A stretch of 59,695 nucleotides of DNA, taken from assembly GCA_023387815.1 (NCBI GenBank), contig JAEWHK010000029.1, positions 1-59,695 of the forward strand. Reading direction: 5' to 3'. The position numbers were made by a program, and so were the translations under genes. Positions 7,992-16,366 of this stretch are shown in pieces. The notes beneath the pieces were generated by a model that saw only the letters and a list, made by a program, of their open reading frames with translations, had not been told where the DNA came from and searched no databases. The stretch's first letter is position 1. Each line of letters opens with the position of its first letter. Source of the DNA: Pseudomonadota bacterium (GTDB lineage Bacteria; Pseudomonadota; Gammaproteobacteria; Burkholderiales; Burkholderiaceae_B).

Positions 7992-8543
7992 TTACCCCAA
8001 TATCCTTGTTGCCAATGCCATGATGAACAGCGTATAGGCTGCTGCAACGACATCATCCCACATGACCCCAAAGCCGTTTTTAAGCGTACGGTCAAAATAA
8101 CCGATGGGTGGCGGTTTGACGATGTCGAAGAATCGAAACAGGATAAAGGCGACCAGTTGCCAGCCCAGATTCATGGGTGCAACCAGGAGAAGGACGGCCC
8201 AGAAGGCGACGATTTCGTCCCAGACGATGCCGCCATGATCGTCAACGTGCATTTCCTGAGCAACGCGGTGGCAGCAATAGACACCGTAGGCGAAGCAGGC
8301 AAGTATAAACAGGGCCATGTAAAAATCGGTACCCAGCACAAAGCTGAGGGGCCACCAGAGCAGCCAGGCCAGCACGGTACCCCAGGTTCCAGGAGCAGGA
8401 CGAATCAGCCCCGATCCAAACCCGAAGGCAAAAAGGCGGTGGACGCTGGAACGAACCCAGCTGAAAGTCGGCCACTGTGACTTGAAGTCAGGTGTGCTGG
8501 CGGCGGCATTGGGCAGAGTCCGCGGATGAATATCTTCTATCAT
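7992..8543 (-). CDS. pgpA: Phosphatidylglycerophosphatase A
   Basis: 183-residue inner-membrane phosphatase that converts phosphatidylglycerophosphate to phosphatidylglycerol. The PgpA signature FGSGLIRPAPGTWGT and the acidic site DDHGGIVWDEI are present, with later FFDIVKPPPIGYFD and GVMWDDVVAA. Several hydrophobic segments span the membrane. It sits 27 bp after thiL and two bases before pncC, in a housekeeping order common to beta-proteobacteria. Confidence 0.94.
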   Translation of the reverse strand: MIEDIHPRTLPNAAASTPDFKSQWPTFSWVRSSVHRLFAFGFGSGLIRPAPGTWGTVLAWLLWWPLSFVLGTDFYMALFILACFAYGVYCCHRVAQEMHVDDHGGIVWDEIVAFWAVLLLVAPMNLGWQLVAFILFRFFDIVKPPPIGYFDRTLKNGFGVMWDDVVAAAYTLFIMALATRILG

Positions 8544-8570
8544 GCAATTACTTCATAGGTTCGGCCTGCA

Positions 8571-9554
8571 TCAGGTTGCAGGCCGAAAATGATCGAAACC
8601 CTCGGCAAGCGCAGAAATTTCCTGCTGCCTGGCATCGAGTACACGTAAGCCCTGTCCGGCATGGATCTGACCGATACGCGTAAGGGTAACGGAAAGCCTG
8701 TCAGCAAGGGCCTCAATTGCCAGTCTGGCGGTCCTGGGAGCGGTGAAGCACAGTTCATAGACATCGCCCCCGGCCAGCACCGATTGGCGCACCTGCTCAG
8801 GGTTATCTTCCGGCAGGCTAAGATTAACAGGCATTAAAGATTCATACAATACGGCAGCAACGCCACTTGCACGCAAAATATGTTTCAAATCCTGTAAAAG
8901 TCCGTCAGAAATATCGATCATTGCGTGCGCGTGGGGCCTCAGGGCCAGGCCAAGGGGAACCCGGGGTTCCGGCCATTCCAGCGCGCGTCGGGTGTCGGCC
9001 AGCGTCTTTGTCTGGACATCGTCCAGCGTTTCCCCTGCCTTCTGACGAAAAAGCAGTTTCAATGCCCAATCTGCAGCGCCCAGTGTTCCCGACACCCAGA
9101 TATCATCCTCCGGCTCGGCCTTGTCCCGGGACAGATAGGGTGGCGTCACTTCACCCAGCACGGTGACGCTGATCACAATGCCAGTTTCGCTGCGGGTGGT
9201 GTCGCCGCCGATCAGAGGGCAGGCGTATTTGTCCGCAAGCCGGTTAAAGCCTTTGGAAAACGCCATCAGCCAGGGTTCGTTGTAATCGGGAAGTCCGATT
9301 CCCAACAGGCATCCACGGGGTTTTGCACCCATGGCAGCCAGGTCCGAGAGGTTGACGGCCAGCGCTTTATGCCCCAGAGATTCGGGGTCAACGTCGGCAA
9401 AGAAATGCCGACCTTCCAGCAGCAGGTCTTTGCTGATGGCCAGCGAGGAATTGGCCGAGGGCCGCAATACAGCACAGTCGTCGCCCACGCCGATATCGAT
9501 CAGGTCTGCAGGTCGGGTGAAAAAATTGCGGATGAGATCAAATTCGCCGGACAT
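8571..9554 (-). CDS. thiL: Thiamine-monophosphate kinase
   Basis: 327-residue member of the PurM-like ATP-binding superfamily that phosphorylates thiamine monophosphate to the cofactor thiamine diphosphate. Visible motifs are IGVGDDCAVLRP, the Mg-binding VNLSDLAAMGA, LIGGDTTRS and DISDGLLQDL. Start ATG at 9554 gives the usual MSGEFDLIRNFF N-terminus. It is separated by 173 bp from nusB upstream, with a possible hairpin in between. Thiamine diphosphate is also the cofactor of the split decarboxylase at 37207-38342. Confidence 0.95.
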   Translation of the reverse strand: MSGEFDLIRNFFTRPADLIDIGVGDDCAVLRPSANSSLAISKDLLLEGRHFFADVDPESLGHKALAVNLSDLAAMGAKPRGCLLGIGLPDYNEPWLMAFSKGFNRLADKYACPLIGGDTTRSETGIVISVTVLGEVTPPYLSRDKAEPEDDIWVSGTLGAADWALKLLFRQKAGETLDDVQTKTLADTRRALEWPEPRVPLGLALRPHAHAMIDISDGLLQDLKHILRASGVAAVLYESLMPVNLSLPEDNPEQVRQSVLAGGDVYELCFTAPRTARLAIEALADRLSVTLTRIGQIHAGQGLRVLDARQQEISALAEGFDHFRPAT

Positions 9555-9643
9555 AACCGTAATTCCAGTGGTTTTGCTTCAATGTTTCCGGAGAAGGATT
9601 GGGCTTAAGGGGTACCCGGCCCGCGTGGGGTGCAAGCGCGGCA

Positions 9644-9683
9644 GCGTCTGCGGAACCGGCCTTAACAGCCATTCGGCAGACGC
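9644..9683. other. Inverted repeat in the nusB-thiL gap
   Basis: GCGTCTGC at 9644-9651 pairs perfectly with GCAGACGC at 9676-9683 across a 24-base loop. It lies in the 173-bp gap after nusB on the minus strand. There is no T-run, so it may be an RNA processing or attenuation structure rather than a terminator. Otherwise the gap shows no gene. Confidence 0.4.
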
Positions 9684-9727
9684 CCCTGCGTAGACGGGCA
9701 TGGAGAGGTGAAGAAAACAGGGTCGGC

Positions 9728-10192
9728 TTAGCGCCCGGCATTGACTTCAAGTGAACGGACGCGTGCCGCCAGTTTGTCCAGCACACCATTGACGAACTTG
9801 AAGCCGTCGGTTCCGCCAAACTCCTTGGCCAGTTCGACGGCTTCGTTGATGGCGACCTTATACGGCACATCAACATGATGAATCAGTTCATAGCTGCCGA
9901 TAAGCAAAATGGCGTGCTCAATGGGGGACAGCTCTTCCAGGGGTCGATCAATGTACGGCACAAAAGCCTCACGCAAGGCAGGCGCATCTGCAAACACGCC
10001 GTGCAGCAGTGTTTTGAACCAGACGGGATCGGCGCTTGAAAATTCCGGGCTGTCCTGGATATGGGCGTCGATAGCCCCGGCCTCGCGCAGGTCAGTGTCG
10101 CCACTGACCAGCCAGGCGTAAATACCCTGAAGGGCAAACTCGCGCGCCCGGCGGCGCGCACTGCGATAGATGGTTTTATTGTCCTGTGCCAC
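9728..10192 (-). CDS. nusB: Transcription antitermination protein NusB
   Basis: 154-residue all-helical protein that binds boxA RNA with NusE (S10) and supports rRNA antitermination. Motifs RRRAREFALQGIYAW, SPIEHAILLIGSYEL and VAINEAVELAKEFGG match the family. The start is GTG at 10192, eight bases downstream of the ribH stop, the classical ribH-nusB arrangement. Length is normal. Confidence 0.95.
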   Translation of the reverse strand: MAQDNKTIYRSARRRAREFALQGIYAWLVSGDTDLREAGAIDAHIQDSPEFSSADPVWFKTLLHGVFADAPALREAFVPYIDRPLEELSPIEHAILLIGSYELIHHVDVPYKVAINEAVELAKEFGGTDGFKFVNGVLDKLAARVRSLEVNAGR

Positions 10193-10200
10193 GCCGTGTC

Positions 10201-10764
10201 CTAACGCCTTGGTTTTTGTGGAATTTCTTCGGTTTCATCGTCTTCGTCGTCATCATCGTCGTCCAGATCGTCGAAGTCGTCGTCGTCATCTTCAGATTCG
10301 GGCACGAGTGCAGCAGACAGATTGGCCATTTCCACAGCAACCTGGGCGCAATCCTTGCCCTTCTGTTCAGCACGTGCCTTGGCCTGTTCTTCGTCTTCTG
10401 TCGTCAGAATGCCGTTGGCGATGGGTACATGGCTCTCAAGCGTTACGCGGGTGATGGCCGCACTACTTTCATTGCTGACGATCTCGAAGTGGTAGGTTTC
10501 ACCACGGATAACAGCGCCCAGTGCGATGAGCGCATCAAACTCGTAGGTTTCGGCCATCTGGGAAAGGGTCAGACCCACTTCCAGGGCACCTGGGACGGTA
10601 ACGACCATAATGTCGCGCTCGTCCACACCCAGCTCGCCAAGTTCGGCCAGGCAGGCTTCAAGCTCGGCAAAGCCGATTTCCTCATTGAAGCGCGCGCACA
10701 CGATGCCGATGTGCAGGCCTTCGCCATTCAGATCAGGGGCGAGTGTATAAGGTTTCATAGCCAT
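10201..10764 (-). CDS. ribH: 6,7-dimethyl-8-ribityllumazine synthase with an Asp/Glu-rich C-terminal tail
   Basis: 187-residue RibH, the penultimate enzyme of riboflavin synthesis, joining ribityl-aminouracil and dihydroxybutanone phosphate. The core (about residues 1-155) is typical: VCARFNEEIG, VPGALEVGLTL and ALGAVIRGETYHFEIV with the catalytic His. After the core comes a low-complexity tail of about 28 residues, mostly Asp and Glu (ESEDDDDDFDDLDDDDDDED), ending in basic PQKPRR. Ordinary RibH is about 155 residues, so the tail is an addition. It lies just after ribBX on the same strand. The enzyme call is firm; the tail function is unknown. Confidence 0.95.
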   Translation of the reverse strand: MAMKPYTLAPDLNGEGLHIGIVCARFNEEIGFAELEACLAELGELGVDERDIMVVTVPGALEVGLTLSQMAETYEFDALIALGAVIRGETYHFEIVSNESSAAITRVTLESHVPIANGILTTEDEEQAKARAEQKGKDCAQVAVEMANLSAALVPESEDDDDDFDDLDDDDDDEDDETEEIPQKPRR

Positions 10765-10774
10765 TCCTTTTAAT

Positions 10775-11926
10775 TCAGCGGGGGTCAGAAGAAGATTCGT
10801 AACCTGTCACGGTCAGGGCATAACCGGTCATGCTTGGCATTTTACGTGGAAGTGCAAGCAGACGCATCTTCCCAACGTTCAGTTCCCGTAATATTTGTGC
10901 CCCGATACCATAAGTGCGCAGATCGTAGCGGTCGTCCTTGCGGGCAGTACCATCATCGGGCTCGCCCCACTGTTCCAGCGCGGCAATCAGGCCGCTCTGC
11001 GATCCCTGGCAATTGAGCAGAACCAGCACGCCGGCAGGACTGGCAGAAATGGCTTCCAGTGCCTGCGCGACCCCCCAGCTGTGCGCCTTGCGCTCCAGAT
11101 CCAGTAGATCCAGGACAGAAACCGGCTCATGTACGCGAACCAGCGTTTCCTGCTCGGGATTGATATTGCCGTGTACAAGCGCAATATGTGCGGCGCCCGA
11201 CATGCTGTCCTGATAGGAAACGGCTTCAAACTGCCCAAAGGGGGTTTTCAGGGTTTTGCTGCCCAGGCGGCGAATCATGGATTCGTTTTCGCTGCGGTAT
11301 TGGATCAGATCGGCAATGGTGCCTATTTTCAGATTGTGTTCATTCGCGAAGGTAACCAGATCCGGCAGGCGCGCCATGCTGCCATCAGGTTTGAGAATTT
11401 CACAGATGACCGCTGCCGGGGTAAGTCCTGCCATGGCGGTCAGGTCACAGCCGGCTTCGGTATGCCCGGCACGAATGAGCACACCACCGGAAACGGCCTG
11501 GACCGGGAAGATATGGCCGGGATTGACGATATCCTGAGGTTTGGCGTTTTTGGCGACAGCTGCCTGAATGGTACGGGCGCGGTCGGCGGCAGAAATGCCG
11601 GTAGTCACGCCCTCTGCGGCTTCAATGGAAACGGTAAAGTTGGTCCCAAAGGAGGTGCCGTTGCGCGATGCCATCAATGGCAGTTCGAGCTGACGGCAAC
11701 GGTCTTCGGTCAGAGTCAGGCAAACCAGCCCGCGCGCATGAGTGACCATGAAGTTGATGGCCTCGGGCGTGACAAAGTCTGCCGCCATAAGCAGATCCCC
11801 TTCGTTTTCCCGATCCTCTTCGTCAACCAGAATAACAATGCGCCCCGCCTTAAGCTCATCGATAATTTCAGAGACAGGCGAAATGGTGCAGTCGGGTACC
11901 AGGGAAACAGGGGCAGGAGAGGTCAT
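10775..11926 (-). CDS. ribBX: 3,4-dihydroxy-2-butanone-4-phosphate synthase with degenerate GTP cyclohydrolase II-like domain (RibBX type)
   Basis: 383 residues. The N-terminal half is a complete RibB: DEEDRENEGDLLMAADF, GTSFGTNFTVSIEA, PGHIFPV and RAGHTEAGCDLTAMAG. The C-terminal half has the GTP cyclohydrolase II fold pattern (LVRVHEP, GVLVLLNCQGS, YDLRTYGIGAQILRELNVGKMRLL) but lacks the three zinc cysteines of the GDVFGSLRCDCG region, reading PVSVLDLLDLERKAHSW instead. A RibB fused to an inactive RibA domain is a known proteobacterial variant. The ATG at 11926 is chosen over an in-frame start at 11980, since MTSPAPV lies nearer the conserved domain. GTP cyclohydrolase II must be encoded elsewhere. 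Confidence 0.9.
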   Translation of the reverse strand: MTSPAPVSLVPDCTISPVSEIIDELKAGRIVILVDEEDRENEGDLLMAADFVTPEAINFMVTHARGLVCLTLTEDRCRQLELPLMASRNGTSFGTNFTVSIEAAEGVTTGISAADRARTIQAAVAKNAKPQDIVNPGHIFPVQAVSGGVLIRAGHTEAGCDLTAMAGLTPAAVICEILKPDGSMARLPDLVTFANEHNLKIGTIADLIQYRSENESMIRRLGSKTLKTPFGQFEAVSYQDSMSGAAHIALVHGNINPEQETLVRVHEPVSVLDLLDLERKAHSWGVAQALEAISASPAGVLVLLNCQGSQSGLIAALEQWGEPDDGTARKDDRYDLRTYGIGAQILRELNVGKMRLLALPRKMPSMTGYALTVTGYESSSDPR

Positions 11927-12028
11927 GGTCGTTACAGGGGTTGTGTGCCGGTGCGCAAGATGCACGCCGACGATAGGCAAACCGCTATTTTACCTCTCCC
12001 ACCGCGCAAAAGGCGGTAAAAGCCCCTT

Positions 12029-12451
12029 TCAATCCGAGGTTTGTTGGGTTCCGCGCACCACGGCGGTGACCTCAATCTCAACGCGCGCCCGATCTTCAAT
12101 CAGGTCTGCCACTTCCACTGCCGTCATGGCCGGAAAATGCCGGCCAATCAAGTCCCGGTAATGCTGTCCGATCATGGGATAAGCCGCCACATATTCGCGT
12201 TTGTCTTTGACGTACCAGTTCATGCGCACGATATCGCTGGGCTGGGCGCCCCCTTCCTTGAGGACAGCCACGATGTTTTCCAGCGTCTGGCGCACCTGAT
12301 CGCCCATATCGTCAGAAACGAATTGCTGCTGGCCGTTCCAGCCAATCTGTCCGCCCACAAAAAGCAGGCGACTGCCCGCCTCAACGCTGATCATGGTGCC
12401 GTTGGCATAGCCGCGGGGTTTGGTCCAGTCTGACGGTTGCAATATTTCCAT
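12029..12451 (-). CDS. RidA/YjgF-family protein of the 2-aminobenzoate cluster
   Basis: 140-residue RidA-fold protein. Family features are GTMISVEAGSRLLFVGGQIGW, the central VRQTLENIVAVLKEGGA, and the C-terminal ARVEIEVTAVV with the substrate-binding Arg in EDRARVEIE. RidA proteins hydrolyse reactive enamines or imines. In this operon it may clear an amino-group intermediate released during 2-aminobenzoyl-CoA breakdown; that role is inference. It lies last in the operon, 170 bp after the CoA ligase. Confidence 0.88.
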   Translation of the reverse strand: MEILQPSDWTKPRGYANGTMISVEAGSRLLFVGGQIGWNGQQQFVSDDMGDQVRQTLENIVAVLKEGGAQPSDIVRMNWYVKDKREYVAAYPMIGQHYRDLIGRHFPAMTAVEVADLIEDRARVEIEVTAVVRGTQQTSD

Positions 12452-12543
12452 GTCCTGTTTCCGGTTCCTGTTAAGTCCCGTACCATCGCGGGAACTGAGT
12501 TCTGCTGAATAGGTTTATCTTTCAGATCGATTGATTTATCGGA

Positions 12544-12618
12544 TCATTCCTCTGGCGCATTGATACTTTCTGTTGGGCCAGTGCGTTCGATCCATTCGCT
12601 CTTAATTACACGTGTCAT
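12544..12618 (-). CDS. Possible 24-residue ORF between CoA ligase and RidA gene
   Basis: ATG at 12618 begins two bases after the ligase stop and reads MTRVIKSEWIERTGPTESIN plus four residues before TGA. The spacing suggests translational coupling, but there is no clear ribosome-binding site and no recognisable domain. It could equally be a gene remnant or chance. The rest of 12452-12620 shows nothing. Confidence 0.2.
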   Translation of the reverse strand: MTRVIKSEWIERTGPTESINAPEE

Positions 12619-12620
12619 AT

Positions 12621-14273
12621 TTAGCTCTGCGTCATATTTCGCAGTACAAATCGTTGCAGCTTGCCGGTTTCGGTTCGCGGCAACTGGGTTACGAATTCAA
12701 TCTCGCGCGGGTATTTGTACGGCGCAGCTTCCTGTTTGACGTAATCCTGCAAGGTCTTTATCAGTTCGGCGGAGGGTTCGAATCCCTCGTTCAGCACGAT
12801 GTATGCCTTGACGATGGCGCCGCGCTCGGCGTCGCCGCGCCCAACTACCCCGCAATCGCTGACGGCTTCGTGGGTCATCAGCACGCTTTCCACTTCGGGA
12901 CCGGCAATGTTGTAGCCAGCGGATACGATCATGTCGTCGTCGCGAGCCCGATAGTAGAAATAGCCATCAGCATCCATGACAAAGGCATCGCCCGGCAGAT
13001 TCCATTGCTGATTCACGTAACGACTCTGACGATCGTCGTCCAGATATCGACAGCCGGTAGGCCCGCGCACGGCAAGCCGGCCCAGCGTGCCGGGAGCCAC
13101 CTCATTCATGTTGTCATCCACCACTTTTGCCTGATAGCCAGGAACAACGCGGCCGATGGCGCCATCACGAATGTCATTGCCGGTACTGGAGATATACACA
13201 TGCATCATTTCCGTGCCGCCAATGCCATCTGTCATATTGATGCCGCTGGCTTTCTTCCAGACCTGACGGGTGGCATCGGGCAGGGCTTCGCCAGCCGATA
13301 CGCAGATTCTGAGCGAGTCCAGGTTGTAATCAGCGGCCAGTTCTGCCATCTTCCGGTAAAACGTGGGCGCCGTGAACGTCATGGTGACCTTGTGATCCGC
13401 AATGGTCTGCAAAAACGATTCAGGTGTCAGCTTCTCTACCAGAAGAGTCGAGGCACCGGCGCGCAACGGGAAGCACAGCAGGCCGCCCAGACCAAAGGTA
13501 AAGGCCAGCGGCGGCGTGCCGCAGGCAATGTCAGTTTCGCGCGTCTGCAGAACATCCCGGGAAAAGGTGTCGCACATTGCCAGCACATCTCGATGAAAAT
13601 GAATGCAGCCCTTGGGCTTGCCGGTAGTGCCACTGGTGAAGGCGATTATGCAGGGGTCATCACGCAAGGTCTGCGAGTCATAAGCTGCGGTGCTTTTTCC
13701 CGCCGCCCGCGCCTGCATGGAATCGGCCGAATCGCCGCCGAAAGTCATGATTGTTTTGAAGTCCGGGCAGAAGTTGGGATTGTCCGAATCGCGGCAATAT
13801 TCCAGCTCCTCAATCAAGCGTGCATCACACAAGGCCGTTTGCGCTTTTGCTATGTTCAGGATGGTACCCAGTTCGCGCGCCCTCAATAGCGGCATGGTAG
13901 GCACCGCCACAACGCCGGCCTTCAGGCATGCAAGAAGTGCGCCGGTCATACCCAGATTATTGGGTCCGCGCAAAAGCAGCCGATTGCCGGTCACCAGCCC
14001 CAGGTCTTCGGTCAGCACGCGCGCCAGCTGATTCGTCCATTCTGCCAGAGCGGCATAAGTCATCTGTTTGTGTACATCGTCTTCTTCCCAGCGCAGTGCG
14101 ATATTGCCGCCCCGCCCCTCCTGCACATGTCGGTCTATCAGCTCAACAGCACTGTTGAGCTGTTCCGGATATTGCAAGTGTGGTAAATCAAAAAGATATA
14201 CCGGCTGCGCTGACGCAGCAGGAAGATGCTCAATGACAAACCGGTCTTTCAGTCCTGTCGGTGCTGTTGTCAT
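12621..14273 (-). CDS. Benzoate-CoA-ligase family enzyme, probable 2-aminobenzoate-CoA ligase
   Basis: 550-residue ANL-superfamily acyl-CoA synthetase that activates an aromatic acid with ATP and CoA in the cytoplasm. The P-loop-like A3 motif FTSGTTGKPKGC, the YISSTG/GGTEMMH substrate-side region, and the C-terminal Lys538 in PRTETGKLQRF needed for adenylation are all present. Start ATG at 14273 follows AAAGGAG. Its place with a monooxygenase/reductase, acyl-CoA dehydrogenase, hydratase and SDR points to anthranilate as substrate, as in the Azoarcus evansii 2-aminobenzoate pathway. Benzoate or salicylate would be the alternatives. Confidence 0.85.
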   Translation of the reverse strand: MTTAPTGLKDRFVIEHLPAASAQPVYLFDLPHLQYPEQLNSAVELIDRHVQEGRGGNIALRWEEDDVHKQMTYAALAEWTNQLARVLTEDLGLVTGNRLLLRGPNNLGMTGALLACLKAGVVAVPTMPLLRARELGTILNIAKAQTALCDARLIEELEYCRDSDNPNFCPDFKTIMTFGGDSADSMQARAAGKSTAAYDSQTLRDDPCIIAFTSGTTGKPKGCIHFHRDVLAMCDTFSRDVLQTRETDIACGTPPLAFTFGLGGLLCFPLRAGASTLLVEKLTPESFLQTIADHKVTMTFTAPTFYRKMAELAADYNLDSLRICVSAGEALPDATRQVWKKASGINMTDGIGGTEMMHVYISSTGNDIRDGAIGRVVPGYQAKVVDDNMNEVAPGTLGRLAVRGPTGCRYLDDDRQSRYVNQQWNLPGDAFVMDADGYFYYRARDDDMIVSAGYNIAGPEVESVLMTHEAVSDCGVVGRGDAERGAIVKAYIVLNEGFEPSAELIKTLQDYVKQEAAPYKYPREIEFVTQLPRTETGKLQRFVLRNMTQS

Positions 14274-14304
14274 TTTGTCGCTCCTTTGGTTTGGTCCGGG
14301 TCAC

Positions 14305-15474
14305 TCAATCCCGCAATATTTCACGCGCAATAATCAGTTTCTGTACTTCCGTCGCGCCCTCATAGATGCGCAGGGCACGAATGTCGCGGTAGAGTCCTTC
14401 CACCACGCTTCCTGCGACCACGCCCTGTCCACCGAAAAGCTGGACGGCTTTGTCGATCACCTGCTGGGCCGATTCGGTAGCAAACATCTTGGCCATGGCC
14501 GCTTCTTTGGTGGTCCTGCCCTGGCTGATGTCGCGGCGCCAGGCTGCGCGATAGGTCAGTAAACGACTCGCGTCAATTGCAGTTGCCATATCGCCAAGTG
14601 CTGCCTGAGTCAGTTGCAGATCGGCAAGAACGCCTCCGAACATTTTTCGTGACTTGCTGCGTAACAGCGCTTCATCCATTGCGCGACACGCAAAGCCATT
14701 GGCAGCGGCGGCCACCGATGACCGGAATATATCCAGCACCTGCATGGCCAGCTTGAACCCTTCCCCCTTGTTACCCAGCAGGGCGTCGCCGGAAAGCTGA
14801 CAGTCTTTGAAACGCAGGACCGCCAGGGGATGCGGCGCCATGACTTCAATCCTTTCGGATGTATCCAGGCCGGCATTATCGCTATCGACAATGAATGCGC
14901 TGATGCCGCGCGCACCGGGAAGAAATTCGGTACGGGCAAAAACACAGTAGAAGTCGGCAATGCCACCATTGGAAATCCACGTCTTGACACCATCCAGGGT
15001 ATAGCCGTCTTTCTGTGTCGTCGCCTTGCAGGACATAGCCGCCACATCTGAACCGGCTTCGGGCTCGGACAGGGCAAATGCGGCGATCAGCTCACCGCGC
15101 GCCACGCGCGGCAGATAGGATTTTTTCTGTTCTTCGGACCCACCCAATGCGATGGCACCACTGCCCAGACCCTGCATGGCAAAGGCAAAATCGGCCAGTG
15201 GGTGATATCGCGCAAAGGTTTCGCGAATCAGGCAGAGCATGCGCGAGTCGATGTTTTCTTCGATACCACCCCAGCTTCCGTCGGGTCCGGCGGGAACGGC
15301 GTAGCGCAGCCATCCGCCCTCTCCCATGCGACGTACCAGCTCGCGGCAGGTGTCATCGGTGTCCGCGTGAGGCAGATCCCGCAAATGGGTCTGCGCCCAC
15401 TGCTCCAGTTCGAGTGCCGCGCGACGATGCCGTTCTTCAAAAAACGGCCAGTCCAGAAATTCGTGATCCACCAT
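14305..15474 (-). CDS. Acyl-CoA dehydrogenase
   Basis: 389-residue FAD-dependent acyl-CoA dehydrogenase of normal length. Motifs are FAMQGLGSGAIAL, the FAD/substrate region AFALSEPEAGSDVAAM, WISNGGIADFYCV, the subunit-interface motif QLFGGQGV and the catalytic Glu in RIYEGATEVQKL. In the cluster it should oxidise a non-aromatic CoA intermediate after ring reduction. A GTG at 15477 overlaps the upstream hydratase stop; the ATG at 15474, seven bases after GGAGA, is preferred. Spacing implies translational coupling with the hydratase gene. Confidence 0.9.
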   Translation of the reverse strand: MVDHEFLDWPFFEERHRRAALELEQWAQTHLRDLPHADTDDTCRELVRRMGEGGWLRYAVPAGPDGSWGGIEENIDSRMLCLIRETFARYHPLADFAFAMQGLGSGAIALGGSEEQKKSYLPRVARGELIAAFALSEPEAGSDVAAMSCKATTQKDGYTLDGVKTWISNGGIADFYCVFARTEFLPGARGISAFIVDSDNAGLDTSERIEVMAPHPLAVLRFKDCQLSGDALLGNKGEGFKLAMQVLDIFRSSVAAAANGFACRAMDEALLRSKSRKMFGGVLADLQLTQAALGDMATAIDASRLLTYRAAWRRDISQGRTTKEAAMAKMFATESAQQVIDKAVQLFGGQGVVAGSVVEGLYRDIRALRIYEGATEVQKLIIAREILRD

Positions 15475-15477
15475 CAC

Positions 15478-16335
15478 TTAGTCTCCTTCGAACACCGGCT
15501 TCTGTTTGGCGACAAATGCATGATAGGCGCGATGAAAATCGCGAGTCTGCATGCAGATGGCCTGGGCATGAGCCTCGGCGTCGATGGCATCATCGACACT
15601 CATATTCCATTCGTGATGCAGGCAGTATTTGGTCATGCCATGGGCATAAGTGGGGCCTGCAGCAATCTGCGCTGCCATTTTCTGTGCTGCGTCCAGTACG
15701 GCATCGGGCTCATGCAGCTGGTTATAAAAGCCCCAGGCCAGCCCTTCCTGGCCTGACATGGAACGACCCGTATACAGTAGTTCACTGGCCCGACCCTGCC
15801 CGATAATGCGCGGCAGAATGGCGCAGGCGCCCATGTCGGCCCCCGCCAGTCCCACGCGGGTAAACAGAAACGCGGTCTTGCTGTCCGCTGTGCCCAGCCG
15901 CAAATCGGAAGCCATGGCCAGAATCGCGCCGGCTCCCGCACAAACACCGCTGACTGCGGCAATAACAGGTTGCGGGCAGGCACGAATGGCCTTGACCAGA
16001 TCACCGGTCATTTGCGTAAAGGCCAGCAATTGCGGCATGGTCATTTTTGTGAGCGGGCCAATGATTTCATGAACATCACCACCCGAGCAGAAGTTGCCAC
16101 CCGCCCCCGTAATAATCACAGTCTTGATATCGCTGGCATAGGCCAATGCGCGAAACAGATCGCGCAGCTCGGCATAGGAATCAAACGTCAGCGGGTTTTT
16201 TCTTTCGGGCCGGTTCAGCGTGATGGTGGCCACCTTGTGATCGTCACTGACCTGCCAGCTGAAATGCCTGGCCTGATAGCCTGCCATGGGCTGTTGCTGA
16301 TCCTGCATGGGAGGGATTTCATCCGTGATCGTCAT
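15478..16335 (-). CDS. Enoyl-CoA hydratase/isomerase family protein
   Basis: 285-residue crotonase-fold protein. Oxyanion-hole regions are RPERKNPLTFDSYAEL and GAGGNFCSGGDVHEI, with the second signature VIAAVSGVCAGAGAILAMASD. The ATG at 16335 follows AGGAGA; the longer in-frame extension overlaps the SDR gene and is unlikely. It probably hydrates or opens a ring-derived CoA ester in the anthranilate pathway. Lys replaces nothing obvious at the catalytic Glu positions, but the exact reaction (hydratase, isomerase or ring-opening hydrolase) is undetermined. Confidence 0.88.
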   Translation of the reverse strand: MTITDEIPPMQDQQQPMAGYQARHFSWQVSDDHKVATITLNRPERKNPLTFDSYAELRDLFRALAYASDIKTVIITGAGGNFCSGGDVHEIIGPLTKMTMPQLLAFTQMTGDLVKAIRACPQPVIAAVSGVCAGAGAILAMASDLRLGTADSKTAFLFTRVGLAGADMGACAILPRIIGQGRASELLYTGRSMSGQEGLAWGFYNQLHEPDAVLDAAQKMAAQIAAGPTYAHGMTKYCLHHEWNMSVDDAIDAEAHAQAICMQTRDFHRAYHAFVAKQKPVFEGD

Positions 16336-16366
16336 TCTGTATTCTCCTGTTCTTTTGCCGGTGCAT

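Noticed and set aside
11927..12028. FMN riboswitch upstream of ribBX
   Set aside because: The gap is only about 100 bp and I see none of the conserved RFN element motifs; riboflavin genes here sit in a housekeeping run.
12612..13889. 425-codon plus-strand ORF opposite the CoA ligase
   Set aside because: Shadow frame; the ligase on the minus strand has complete ANL motifs.
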